Below, in pieces: positions 33,913-41,554 of a DNA stretch of 64,000 bases (its first letter is position 1; each line of letters opens with the position of its first letter). The notes under the pieces are model-generated. The model worked only from the letters and a program-made list of their open reading frames with translations. It was not told the origin of the DNA and made no database searches. Source of the DNA: Octadecabacter antarcticus 307 (lineage in GTDB: Bacteria > Pseudomonadota > Alphaproteobacteria > Rhodobacterales > Rhodobacteraceae); NCBI RefSeq assembly GCF_000155675.2, contig NC_020911.1:3152501-3216500 (forward strand), written 5' to 3'. Both the position numbers and the translations under genes were made by a program.

Positions 33913-33954
33913 CCCCTCTCATTGCTTGCTCCGCAAGCAACTGCCGGGCAATGG
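33913..33954 (+). repeat. Hairpin element in IS481 transposase B
   Basis: CCCCTCTC, stem TTGCTTGC/GCAAGCAA with TCC loop, then CTGCCGGGCAATG; target C^GATGTG. Confidence 0.88.
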
Positions 33955-34257
33955 ATGTGGGATAGTTGGCTGCAAGGCATAAAGACAATCATCCAGCGGT
34001 AGGAGCGTATGACGTCGAAAAGAGACGATCATCGCCTCTTCACCCGCGCTGAGAACGGTCGAACTGGGGTCCGTGGGGCCAGTCTTGCGGTCTTCTACAG
34101 TTTTGCGCTTGCGCCATTTGGAGACCGTTTTGACATTTATACCAAGTTCTCGACTCAAAGCTGCGGTCGTAGCTTGCGATCGCTGTATTGTTGCTCTGAT
34201 GGCGTGCGTAGTCGTGGCGCAGCCATGACGTATTTGTCCCATAATGCTTCCTTCCAT

Positions 34258-34753
34258 TCCAAAGAATAGACCGCACCATCAAACCATGGGATCAAAAACC
34301 TAGGTAAAGTCAGATTGTTCCATCCCGATATGAAATCAGGATCGTGCGATGACTCTATCCGCGTCTAACCTGGAGCAGATCCAATGCGAATTGACAAAAT
34401 CGTGTCCTTTGAAATGAATGTCTGCATGGTCTAGCCGACACTGAGTTTTGACTAAATCTAGGTGAGGACGTTTCGCATCGCAGTCAAATCGATCCGTTGC
34501 GCCGTCAAGTGGGCAGTTTCCCGAGGGCAACCGCTGAAAGCAGCCATTCATTCAATGGAGAGGAGCGACGGCTCAGTCTGGCTGAGCTGTCGTTGGCGCA
34601 TGTTCCAAAAGGAGGCTTTTTGAACGCTCACCAAGGTCTGCAGTGCAGGGTCATTTTAACGGGTCACTTCAAGCGTAGAGTTGTAGCTCATAACAAAGCT
34701 CCTTTTGATTCGTGTAACTGGCGACTTTTGGTCCCGCCAGCCTCGGGTATGAT
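34258..34753. other. Gene-free stretch between IS481 relic and pirin relic
   Basis: Contains an IS481-type end (TGTTCCATCCCG at about 34316) and sequence around 34500-34560 that looks like dispersed intergenic repeat. No gene is supported. Confidence 0.5.
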
Positions 34754-34900
34754 TTAAGGCGCAAGGTCGAAAAACAGGATTTTGGCGTCTAGTGCTTGAT
34801 CAAAGGTCAGCGTGCCAGATCCGTCAATCGCCAGCCCGTCACCTTTGTTCAATGCAACGTCGTTGACCCGCTCGTTGCGGATCACCCGTGTGGATCGTCC
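34754..34900 (-). pseudogene. Pirin-family protein, C-terminal fragment
   Basis: The minus strand reads RVNDVALNKGDGLAIDGSGTLTFD then AKILFFDLAP before a TAA at 34754. The GDGLAI to LFFDLA pattern is the C-terminal cupin of pirins. Only about 45 codons remain, joined directly to the 3' end of the MarR gene, which suggests a deletion between two formerly neighbouring genes. Pirins are cupin proteins that often neighbour redox regulators and nitroreductases. Confidence 0.7.
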
Positions 34901-35349
34901 CTTGCGCTGTCGAGATATGAGCGAATTTCGGCAAGCCGTGGTAACATCGCTTCAATATCACGCAGCTTCAAATGCACCGACATGGCGGCCATATCTGGCG
35001 CCAAAGAATTAATTGCATCGTTGCGAAATGCGCGACCCGCATCGGTTAAATCCACCAGCTTGGAACGTTTGTCTAACGGGTTGGGGTTCATCACAATCCA
35101 ACCCCGTTTTTCCAAAAGCGATAGGGTGTGGCTCAGCGTTGTTTTGGGAACCTGAAACGCGCGGGCAATTGCCAACGGGGTCTGCCCCTCACTACGCCTG
35201 CTGAGATGATTGAGCACAGCAAAGTGAGAGACCAATACCCCCTTAGGCAGCCGCCCCTCAAACAGGGTGCGGCTGAGTTGTTCGATAATGCTGATTTCGT
35301 TGAACAGTGCAAAAAGCACATGCAACTCTGAAGCCTTCTTATCCGACAA
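34882..35349 (-). CDS. MarR-family transcriptional regulator
   Basis: 155 aa, start TTG at 35349 after GGAGGAAAAG, overlapping the nitroreductase stop so that translation is coupled. The winged helix is at residues about 45-95: LPKGVLVSHFAVLNHLSRRSEGQTPLAIARAFQVPKTTLSHTLSLLEKRGWIVMNPNPLDKRSKLVDLTDAGR, with the wing DKRSKLV. The last residues (SARDDPHG) run into the pirin relic, so the natural C-terminus may be altered. It probably represses its own operon at the palindrome 36502-36531 and responds to phenolic or redox ligands. Confidence 0.88.
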   Translation of the reverse strand: MSDKKASELHVLFALFNEISIIEQLSRTLFEGRLPKGVLVSHFAVLNHLSRRSEGQTPLAIARAFQVPKTTLSHTLSLLEKRGWIVMNPNPLDKRSKLVDLTDAGRAFRNDAINSLAPDMAAMSVHLKLRDIEAMLPRLAEIRSYLDSARDDPHG

Positions 35350-36481
35350 TCTTTTCCTCCAAGGGCCATCGCGGACTGGCCGGGGTCTGTGGGCCATATC
35401 CCAGTCGCGCCCACATTTGCACAGTTCCACCCTCGGGAGCCAGACGGCGATGAATATCAGCGTAGGAACCTTGCATTTCATGATATTCCTGTAGCGCTTG
35501 GCTTAAGGGCTGGGTGGCGATGCCAAGTGCGGTCGCGGCGAGATTGATGCGCACCCAGTCTTGGCCCGCCCGGATCTGATCTTCGCGCGTGTTGGTTGGC
35601 GTGACCTGCCAGACATAACCCATCGCGGTATCGGTATTGGCATAAACCGCCATCAGCCCCTGCTGATAAGCGGTCGATGAGGTATCGAGCGCGATCTCGC
35701 GGTTGAACATTCCGGCCCGCGACAAACCCTCAAACATTGGTCCAGTAAAGGCGATCCCATCAGGATCGGCGTCAACCTCGTACCGTCCAATCCGAAACAG
35801 ATCGACGCTTTCTTTGTAGGTACGCGGCGTTTCGATCTCGATGCGCAGCGCCTCACGGCTTAAAATACGCATCTCGTCAACATCGACTTGTGCGTTCGTG
35901 GTACTGGTCACGCTTCCATGGATAGCAGCGCTGAAAATGGAGGCTAGGGCAGCGTCTGGCACAGCCCGCGTTATATCAAACGGCTCCTTGAGCGAGCGGC
36001 GGTTGGGCACATGAGCAAAAAGTGGATCGGGTGCCGCCACACTTTGCGCAAAGCGACAGATCGCGACGGGGCGCGTATCCAAGGCATCCGGATCGGAACC
36101 GTCGGGGAACAAATCAAAATCTACATCTAGACCGTCCTGCAAAGCTGCCATGCGCAAAACCTCAAGGAAACAGCCAAGGCCAATGGTAATCTGGCGGTTG
36201 AAAGGATCGGTATGCGGTAACAGACGGTCGGGGTCTACATATAGGACCGCAGTATCGGGTTGGGATAAATCAACCATCCATGGCTGTCGGTTGTGGGGGT
36301 TGGGCGCAAGGATCGCCCACGAAAGTGCACGCATGCGCGGGTCATCATATTGACCGGCCTGCGTCCACGGCAGACCTGCCGTCTGGGGCAGACGGGTGAT
36401 GTCATAGCCAACAGTAGTAGTTGCAGCGACAATGGCACCTCCGCCAAGCAAGGCGAGGGTTTTACGGCGGGAAAGGGACAT
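35339..36481 (-). CDS. Tat-exported nitroreductase-family protein
   Basis: About 380 aa from ATG 36481 (MSLSRRKTLALLGGGAIVAATTTVGYD), preceded by GGAGAA. The SRRKTLALLG twin-arginine signal implies Tat export with a bound flavin. The nitroreductase fold shows in ALSWAILAPNPHNRQPWMVDL (FMN-binding segment), ITIGLGCFLEVLRMAALQDG, VPNRRSLKEPFD and a C-terminal LGIATQPLSQALQEY with a MWARLGYG ending. Periplasmic members are often annotated as twin-arginine translocation pathway signal proteins of unknown substrate. It forms a two-gene unit with the downstream MarR regulator. Confidence 0.85.
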   Translation of the reverse strand: MSLSRRKTLALLGGGAIVAATTTVGYDITRLPQTAGLPWTQAGQYDDPRMRALSWAILAPNPHNRQPWMVDLSQPDTAVLYVDPDRLLPHTDPFNRQITIGLGCFLEVLRMAALQDGLDVDFDLFPDGSDPDALDTRPVAICRFAQSVAAPDPLFAHVPNRRSLKEPFDITRAVPDAALASIFSAAIHGSVTSTTNAQVDVDEMRILSREALRIEIETPRTYKESVDLFRIGRYEVDADPDGIAFTGPMFEGLSRAGMFNREIALDTSSTAYQQGLMAVYANTDTAMGYVWQVTPTNTREDQIRAGQDWVRINLAATALGIATQPLSQALQEYHEMQGSYADIHRRLAPEGGTVQMWARLGYGPQTPASPRWPLEEKIVG

Positions 36482-36501
36482 CTCAAGTTCTCCATATGAT
36501 A

Positions 36502-36531
36502 CGATATCGCACCATATATAATGCGATATCG
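36502..36531. promoter_or_regulatory. Inverted-repeat operator of nitroreductase-MarR operon
   Basis: CGATATCGCA (36502-36511) and TGCGATATCG (36522-36531) are perfect inverse copies with 10 bp of A/T-rich spacer (CCATATATAA) that may hold the -10 box. It lies 21 bp upstream of the start codon, fitting autorepression by the MarR protein. Confidence 0.8.
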
Positions 36532-36781
36532 AACAATACAACTCCTTTTTTAGGTGATGGTGCTTGAGTAAAAAATGACGTCGTTAATGAGCGAGTCCTA
36601 GCAAGACTGCTGCACATATCAGACTTGTGCCAAGACCATCTCTAGATACGTGGCCGAGCGATTGCATGAGTTCCACAGTTAAGAGGTCTGTAACGGAATA
36701 TTCTGTCAAGACTGCAAAAGGTGGTCCACGTAAGTGGTTAGTGTGGGTGGTAGAGTATCTTTAAGTACCTGAAGTGAAGGA
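36532..36781. other. Intergenic region
   Basis: No coding signal or RNA recognised between the operator and the IS200 end. Confidence 0.5.
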
Positions 36782-37245
36782 CTACCGGCTGACGCCGGCA
36801 GCATCATTTAGAGGAATGCAATTCCAGATACTGTGTGATGACGTCGTCAGTCACATTTCCAGAGGTGGTTGAGAAATATCCGCGTGCCCAAAACCGCCTG
36901 CCCCAGTAGCGCTTGCGCAACTCAGGGAATTCCATCTGGATGCGGCGCGACGAGCGGCCCTTTATGCGTTGCATAACGTTGGACAGGGACAGTTTTGGTG
37001 GGATCGACAGGAACATGTGCACATGATCGCGTCCCAGCACACCTTTCACGATATGGACGCCCATTTCAGCGCATGTTTGCATGATAATCTCACGTATCCG
37101 CTCTCGCATCGCACCCTGCAAAACCTTGTATCTATATTTTGTGACCCACACGACGTGAAATCTGTGGTAAAATCGCGTGTGCGCGGAAGAGGAATAACGC
37201 ATGATCTTCTTCCCTGAAGCTGACCGGCTAGAAGCCGGTGGTTCG
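36782..37245 (-). mobile_element. IS200-type element
   Basis: Both ends carry subterminal hairpins: CCGGC-TGAC-GCCGG at about 36786-36799 and ACCGGCT-AGA-AGCCGGT at about 37222-37238. A single Y1 transposase lies between them and there is no tnpB, so it belongs to the IS200 group. Confidence 0.8.
36804..37202 (-). CDS. tnpA: IS200 Y1 (HUH) transposase TnpA
   Basis: A 132-aa single-strand DNA transposase. It begins MRYSSSAHTRFYHRFHVVWVTKYR; the HUH metal motif is in GVLGRDHVHMFLSIPPK (HVH), and the catalytic Tyr is in the final helix DVITQYLELH. RIKGRSSRRIQMEFPELRKRYWGRRFWARGYF is the conserved core. It is intact and of normal length. It is the only complete HUH transposase in the window and thus a candidate for acting on hairpin DNA, although its own end hairpins differ from the 40-nt family. 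Confidence 0.95.
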   Translation of the reverse strand: MRYSSSAHTRFYHRFHVVWVTKYRYKVLQGAMRERIREIIMQTCAEMGVHIVKGVLGRDHVHMFLSIPPKLSLSNVMQRIKGRSSRRIQMEFPELRKRYWGRRFWARGYFSTTSGNVTDDVITQYLELHSSK

Positions 37246-37533
37246 ATCCATTAGGTGGAAAAAACTAATAATATTACAGCATGTAATTCATATTGTAGTG
37301 CGTAATGTATAGCACTGCGTTGTGGCCCATCAGGACTTAAACTTACGTTCACATACATAAATGTCTAGCTAAAATTGCCCGTGGAGCCACGAGCAGATTT
37401 CCTTTTGCGGCCATCAGCAACTTAAATCGTGGATTCGAATTTTTATGGCCTTCAACTCGATGCAAGAGGCACACACCCGCTCTTCAATTTCTAGTGACGG
37501 GTTAAGAATAAAGACCGTTCGTAGGCTGTTACC
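37246..37533. other. Intergenic region
   Basis: No gene recognised. Moderately AT-rich just after the IS200 end. Confidence 0.5.
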
Positions 37534-37850
37534 CTATAATCGGTATAACCCCGTTCCTGCCACGATTGAATCTGCGCAGGCATCCGCGACTTTCAAACGA
37601 TATTGTTCGCTTACATTGTCGATCCAGCCAGCTTCGATTACGAAGTTGTCTCGCTGATACCGGCTCTGTTCTTTCAGTAACGTAATCTGTCTCGATTGCT
37701 GTTCGGCCTTGACCACGCAGAGCGGCGCAAACGCTTGAACGACCTCTGTTTTCGCCATGGCTACTTGCATATTGACCGCCGCGCCACCGGTTATCCATCC
37801 GCCCCTGGAAAACCAATTACCATTGCGGTGACCGCGCCGCCGACTGCACC
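37534..37850 (-). pseudogene. Hypothetical membrane-anchored protein, broken
   Basis: The minus strand shows a TAG just before GAVGGAVTAMVIGF (a hydrophobic anchor at about 37800-37850). A frameshift follows, then WITGGAAVNMQVAMAKTEVVQAFAPLCVVKAEQQS and LKEQSRYQRDNFVIEAGWIDNVSEQYRLKVADACADSIVAG to the stop. The pattern (N-terminal helix, a conserved APLCV Cys segment, long helices) looks like a family of small uncharacterised envelope proteins of alphaproteobacteria. Because of the stop and the frameshift I call it a pseudogene. Confidence 0.6.
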
Positions 37851-37996
37851 CTAGATTGCGGGTTTAGTAGATTTTGGACGTGTGGAAGACTAAAAGGATT
37901 CATCTACACCTAAAATGGAAGCGCCGTGGCCTTCGCCGCTAACTTACCTGTTTTTCTGTAATGAGCCACAAGGATCAACTGTGGCAACTGAATTGA

Positions 37997-38728
37997 CTAT
38001 GCGGGTTCCGGCACGACCAAAACAGGACATGGTGCCGACTTGGTAACCCTGCGGGTGATAGAAGAATCCAACAATGCCTCAAGCCAAGACCGGTTCGGGG
38101 ATCCAACAACTATGATATCGGCATCACATTCATCGGCATAGTCGGCGATCACCTGTTCGATTTGGCCGCCGCGCACCTCAATCTCAGTCTCAACGCTAGA
38201 CCCACTTTCGACCCTCAACTCAGCGAGTTGCTGAGTGCGATCAGCAATGATTTGAGTATTATCAATGGCAATAAGTGGAACGGAGGTCATCATTGGTCCT
38301 GCGGCCATCAACCCTGCCCCCGCATATTGCGACGGGACAACGTTCAGCAAATAAACTTTGCCGTCCGCGACCTCAGCCATGTCATAGGCAATATCCGCGA
38401 CGTCACGGTTCAAATCTTGGTCGACGGTCGTCACGACCATGATCTGCTGAAAGCGCGCGTTCGGCAGACTTAGATCATCAATGGTTTTAAGTTCTTTAGA
38501 CTTCTCGAGTTGGATCAGAGCAGCCTGAAGATCGTTGGCATTATATGCTAGGTCGCCACCCTCCATACCCTCAATCGTGGCCTCCGCCATCTGATTTGCG
38601 TCAGACGCCATTGACCTTAGGACTTTCTCCTTTTCGCCACGGTTGAGCTTGCCGTCTTTCAGAACAAGATCTGGAGTTTCGTAGTATGGTGACGGGTTCG
38701 ATATTCTCATTTTCGCGTAGTTGGTCAT
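37997..38728 (-). CDS. Universal stress protein (UspA family) with N-terminal extension
   Basis: 243 aa. Residues about 1-90 form an acidic helical extension (GEKEKVLRSMASDANQMAEATIEGM, LQAALIQLEKSKELKTIDDL) that is not part of the usual Usp fold. The Usp domain follows: RFQQIMVVTTVDQDLNRDVADIAYDMAEVADGKVYLLNVVP, VIADYADECDADIIVVGSPNRS and the ATP-type ending SSITRRVTKSAPCPVLVVPE. The GxxxR/GSx9GS-like loop (VGSPNRSWLEALLDSSITRRV) departs from the consensus, so ATP binding is uncertain. Monocistronic. Confidence 0.85.
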   Translation of the reverse strand: MTNYAKMRISNPSPYYETPDLVLKDGKLNRGEKEKVLRSMASDANQMAEATIEGMEGGDLAYNANDLQAALIQLEKSKELKTIDDLSLPNARFQQIMVVTTVDQDLNRDVADIAYDMAEVADGKVYLLNVVPSQYAGAGLMAAGPMMTSVPLIAIDNTQIIADRTQQLAELRVESGSSVETEIEVRGGQIEQVIADYADECDADIIVVGSPNRSWLEALLDSSITRRVTKSAPCPVLVVPEPA

Positions 38729-39354
38729 GGGTCTCCTTTTTTACTCGACGGTATGACAATTGGGTTATTGCAGTTAATTGGCACGGTTTGACCGCCTAGT
38801 TTGGTTGGGTCCACTTAGTAACTTTCAAGCCACTTGGACATCATGTCCCCCTGCACGCTTTAGACGCTAATCTCAGGCGGGCTTTCTAGTTAGTATGGTC
38901 ACTACATACAGTAAAAATGGCAAAAATTCAAGGTTAGCGCTCAAAACAGACATTCGCTGCGCGGGGTGCAGACGCCAGCTTGGCTAACAAAACTACCATT
39001 TTTGGCAGGCGCGCCATGACAGAAAATTTGAAAAATCCGCGACACTGTGCACGCGAAGCTGCCTTTCAATGAGATGATGATCAAAATCAGTGCGCTGCTG
39101 TGTTTGTGTCCATATCCTCTCCCAGATCTTAGGTGTTCAGCCTATGACAGAAATGCCTTTAATCTTCAGAATTGAGGTCCAAGCCCTACGCTTTTGCAAA
39201 GAAAGCTCTCGATCCGCCTTCGGGTCGAAAACAACGAGCTGTTTGCTATCATCCAGACGACATGAAAGGCGGACGCAACGCCAACGGGCGTTTCGTGGGT
39301 CTGACAGCATCCGGTTGTCGGCCAAAAACAAGAAAAACTAAGGAGAAATGTGAT
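38729..39354. other. Long upstream region of the betaine/choline transporter
   Basis: 626 bp without a convincing gene. Short frames lack start signals. It ends with the AAGGAG ribosome-binding site at 39339-39345. Regulatory sites are expected here but I cannot place one. Confidence 0.5.
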
Positions 39355-40326
39355 ATGAGACGATTTATGTTAGGCGCCACACTTGCCGTATTGACAGCCC
39401 CAACGGCGGTCTTGGCGCAAGATCAATGCGGTGACGTCACAATCACCCAGATGAACTGGGACTCAGCCGCCATCGTTACTGCAGTGTCACAATTCCTCAT
39501 GGAACAGGGCTATGGCTGTGACGTGACGGTTGTCCCATCTGACACTACGCCAGCGATTGCATCGCTCGCCGAGAACAATGAACCTGATATCGTAACCGAG
39601 TTGTGGACCAATTCCACCGGTGACGTCTATAAAAAGCTGCGCGCTGACGGCAACATCGTCGAACTGGGCAGCGTGCTTAATCCTGGTGGTGTCGAGGGTT
39701 GGTGGCTGCCGACTTATCTGGTCGAAGACCATCCAGAATTGGCGACAATCGAAGGCATCATGGCCAATCCAGAACTCGTCGGCGGCATGTTCAACAACTG
39801 CCCTGATGGCTGGGGCTGCCGCATCGTTAACGACAATCTGATCCGGGCATTCGGCCTAGAGGACAGCGGCATTGAGGTCTTCAATCATGGGTCTGGCGAA
39901 ACCCTCGCGACGTCAATGGCTGCGGCCTATCAGAGTGAAGAGCCTTGGTTTGGTTACTATTGGGGTCCGACAACGCCACTCGGCATGTTTGACATGACCA
40001 GCATCGATCTGGGCGAATATGACCCAGAAGTGCACAGCGCGAACCAAAACGCAGATGCGCCCAACCCAATGGCATCCGCATTTCCGGCAGCACCTGTTCT
40101 AACGATCGTGACCAAGGATTTCATGGAATCACATCCAGACATTGCCGAGTTGATGGGCAACGTGACCTTCGAAACGGCCACGATGAGCCAGCTTCTGGCG
40201 TGGAAGGAAGACAACAACGCATCTAACGAAGAAGCAGCTGTTTATTTCCTCAAGAACAATCCTGACGCCTGGAGTGCTTGGATTAACGCTGCTGCGACGG
40301 AAAACCTTTCCGCGCTGCTGCAATAA
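39355..40326 (+). CDS. Glycine betaine/choline ABC transporter substrate-binding protein
   Basis: 323 aa from ATG 39355 after AAGGAG. Signal peptide MRRFMLGATLAVLTAPTAVLAQ. The OpuAC/ProX fold is seen in ITQMNWDSAAIVTAVSQFLMEQGYGCDVTVVPSDTTP, VTELWTNSTG, VEGWWLPTYLVEDHPEL and PWFGYYWGPTTPLGMFDMTSIDLGEYD. Aromatic residues for the quaternary ammonium (W in MNW, EGWWLP, YYWGPT) are present. The ligand is probably glycine betaine, proline betaine or choline. First gene of a three-gene operon. Confidence 0.92.
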   Translation: MRRFMLGATLAVLTAPTAVLAQDQCGDVTITQMNWDSAAIVTAVSQFLMEQGYGCDVTVVPSDTTPAIASLAENNEPDIVTELWTNSTGDVYKKLRADGNIVELGSVLNPGGVEGWWLPTYLVEDHPELATIEGIMANPELVGGMFNNCPDGWGCRIVNDNLIRAFGLEDSGIEVFNHGSGETLATSMAAAYQSEEPWFGYYWGPTTPLGMFDMTSIDLGEYDPEVHSANQNADAPNPMASAFPAAPVLTIVTKDFMESHPDIAELMGNVTFETATMSQLLAWKEDNNASNEEAAVYFLKNNPDAWSAWINAAATENLSALLQ

Positions 40327-40504
40327 GCCAGATCTGGGTGGTGCCTTTCGCACTGCCGAACACAGGCCAACTTACGTCGCTGAGATAACCCCAGCGGCGC
40401 TAGTGAGCCGACAGACAGGGCTAGGTTCATATGATCCGGCCCTGTCATCAATCTAGAAAATTTTGGAAAATAGGGCGTCACTATTAGGCCCGGATGAGGC
40501 ACGC

Positions 40505-41542
40505 ATGGCGACTTATGATTTCATTTTCAACGGGCTAGGTTTGCGCAATTGGTGCGGCGAAAGCGGCGACGATGGCGGCGGCATGACATCCATGGCGCAG
40601 CTTCTTGCGGAAACATCAGGTGACGACGTTGAAGTGTCTGCATGGGAAACGCCTTTCCCGTCGATGGATGCACTGCACGAAGCCTGCCCATCATTTCCAC
40701 AATCGCGTGAGCTGACGAGTGGGTTAGAGGAAGGGTTCTTGGCGATCAAGGACACCCTAAAAGTAGTCGTTGACCCTTTGACCCAACCCCTAAGCTGGGC
40801 GCTGAACGAAGCGCTGTGGGTGATGCAGACGGTGCCGTGGTTCATCATGATTCCGTTGCTGATGCTGATTTCTTGGGCAGTAAGTCGACAGATGAAACTC
40901 GTGGCACTGGTTGCGATTTGTTTCGGGTTCCTGGGCTTTGTCGACTATTATATTTATACCATGCAGACGCTCGCGATCATCTTTGTATGTGCATTGTCAT
41001 GTGTGGTTTTCGGCGTGCCCATAGGCATCGCCATGTCGCGCAGCGACCGCGTGCAGCGCATAATGATCCCCATTCTGGATATGCTCCAGACCCTGCCACC
41101 GTTCGTCTATCTGATCCCATTGATCTTTTTGTTCTCGGTGACTGAGCCAAAACTCTACGGTATTGCCATTATTCTTTATGCAATCGTGCCAGTCGTTAGG
41201 CTGACCGATCTTGGTATCCGGTTGGTCGACAAAGACGTGATCGAAGCGGCAGACGCCTTTGGTATGAGCAAGCGGCAAAAGCTATTCAACGTGCAGATCC
41301 CGCTGGCACTTCCCAATATCATGGCGGGCGTGAACCAGACTATCATGATGAGCCTCGCGATGGTTGTTATCGCATCGCTGGTGTCTGCCCCCGGTCTAGG
41401 TGTGCTGGTGCTGCGCGGTATCCGGTCACTAGAGCTTGGGGTCGGTCTACTGTCCGGTCTGGGCATTGTCCTACTTGCGATCATTCTGGACCGAGTGACC
41501 AAAGCGGCACTTGCCCGCATCAACGTAAGCCAGTCAAATTAA
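40505..41542 (+). CDS. Betaine/choline ABC transporter permease (ProW type)
   Basis: 345 aa from ATG 40505; a TTG at 40463 is in frame but less likely. Residues 1-95 form a soluble acidic extension, as in ProW. The membrane part has seven or so helices and the EAA loop EAADAFGMSKRQKLFNVQIPLALPNIMAGV that couples to the ATPase. ILDMLQTLPPFVYLIPLIFLF is the OpuAB/ProW signature. It follows the binding protein by about 180 bp and precedes the ATPase by 12 bp. Confidence 0.92.
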   Translation: MATYDFIFNGLGLRNWCGESGDDGGGMTSMAQLLAETSGDDVEVSAWETPFPSMDALHEACPSFPQSRELTSGLEEGFLAIKDTLKVVVDPLTQPLSWALNEALWVMQTVPWFIMIPLLMLISWAVSRQMKLVALVAICFGFLGFVDYYIYTMQTLAIIFVCALSCVVFGVPIGIAMSRSDRVQRIMIPILDMLQTLPPFVYLIPLIFLFSVTEPKLYGIAIILYAIVPVVRLTDLGIRLVDKDVIEAADAFGMSKRQKLFNVQIPLALPNIMAGVNQTIMMSLAMVVIASLVSAPGLGVLVLRGIRSLELGVGLLSGLGIVLLAIILDRVTKAALARINVSQSN

Positions 41543-41554
41543 GGGGGCAGGAAC

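Larger units (their letters stand above)
33500..34257 (-). pseudogene. IS481-family transposase B, broken
   Basis: N-terminus MGQIRHGCATTTHAIRATIQRSQATTAALSRELGINVKTVSKWRKR on the minus strand near 34250, a helix-turn-helix domain. Then TVLSAGEEAMIVSFRRHTLLPLDDCLYALQPTIPH, a hairpin element (33913-33954), RSSLHRYLQRHGISRLPDMEGDKPKRQKFKRYPIGYFHIDIAELRTNEGKLYLFVAI with the first Asp, a second hairpin (33697-33738), and VEKANRKTAWEFLEAVLKAVPYKIHTILTDKGIQF with the second Asp. It stops at 33500 against host sequence, without the Glu region. An end-like TGTTCCATCCCG occurs at 34316. Confidence 0.85.

Noticed and set aside
870..33954. CRISPR array
   Set aside because: The hairpin elements are dispersed in separate genes, not in a regular repeat-spacer array, and no cas gene is present.
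870..33954. Integron attC sites
   Set aside because: The conserved ends do not carry the R and L boxes, and no integron integrase is present; the tyrosine integrases here are of phage/island type.
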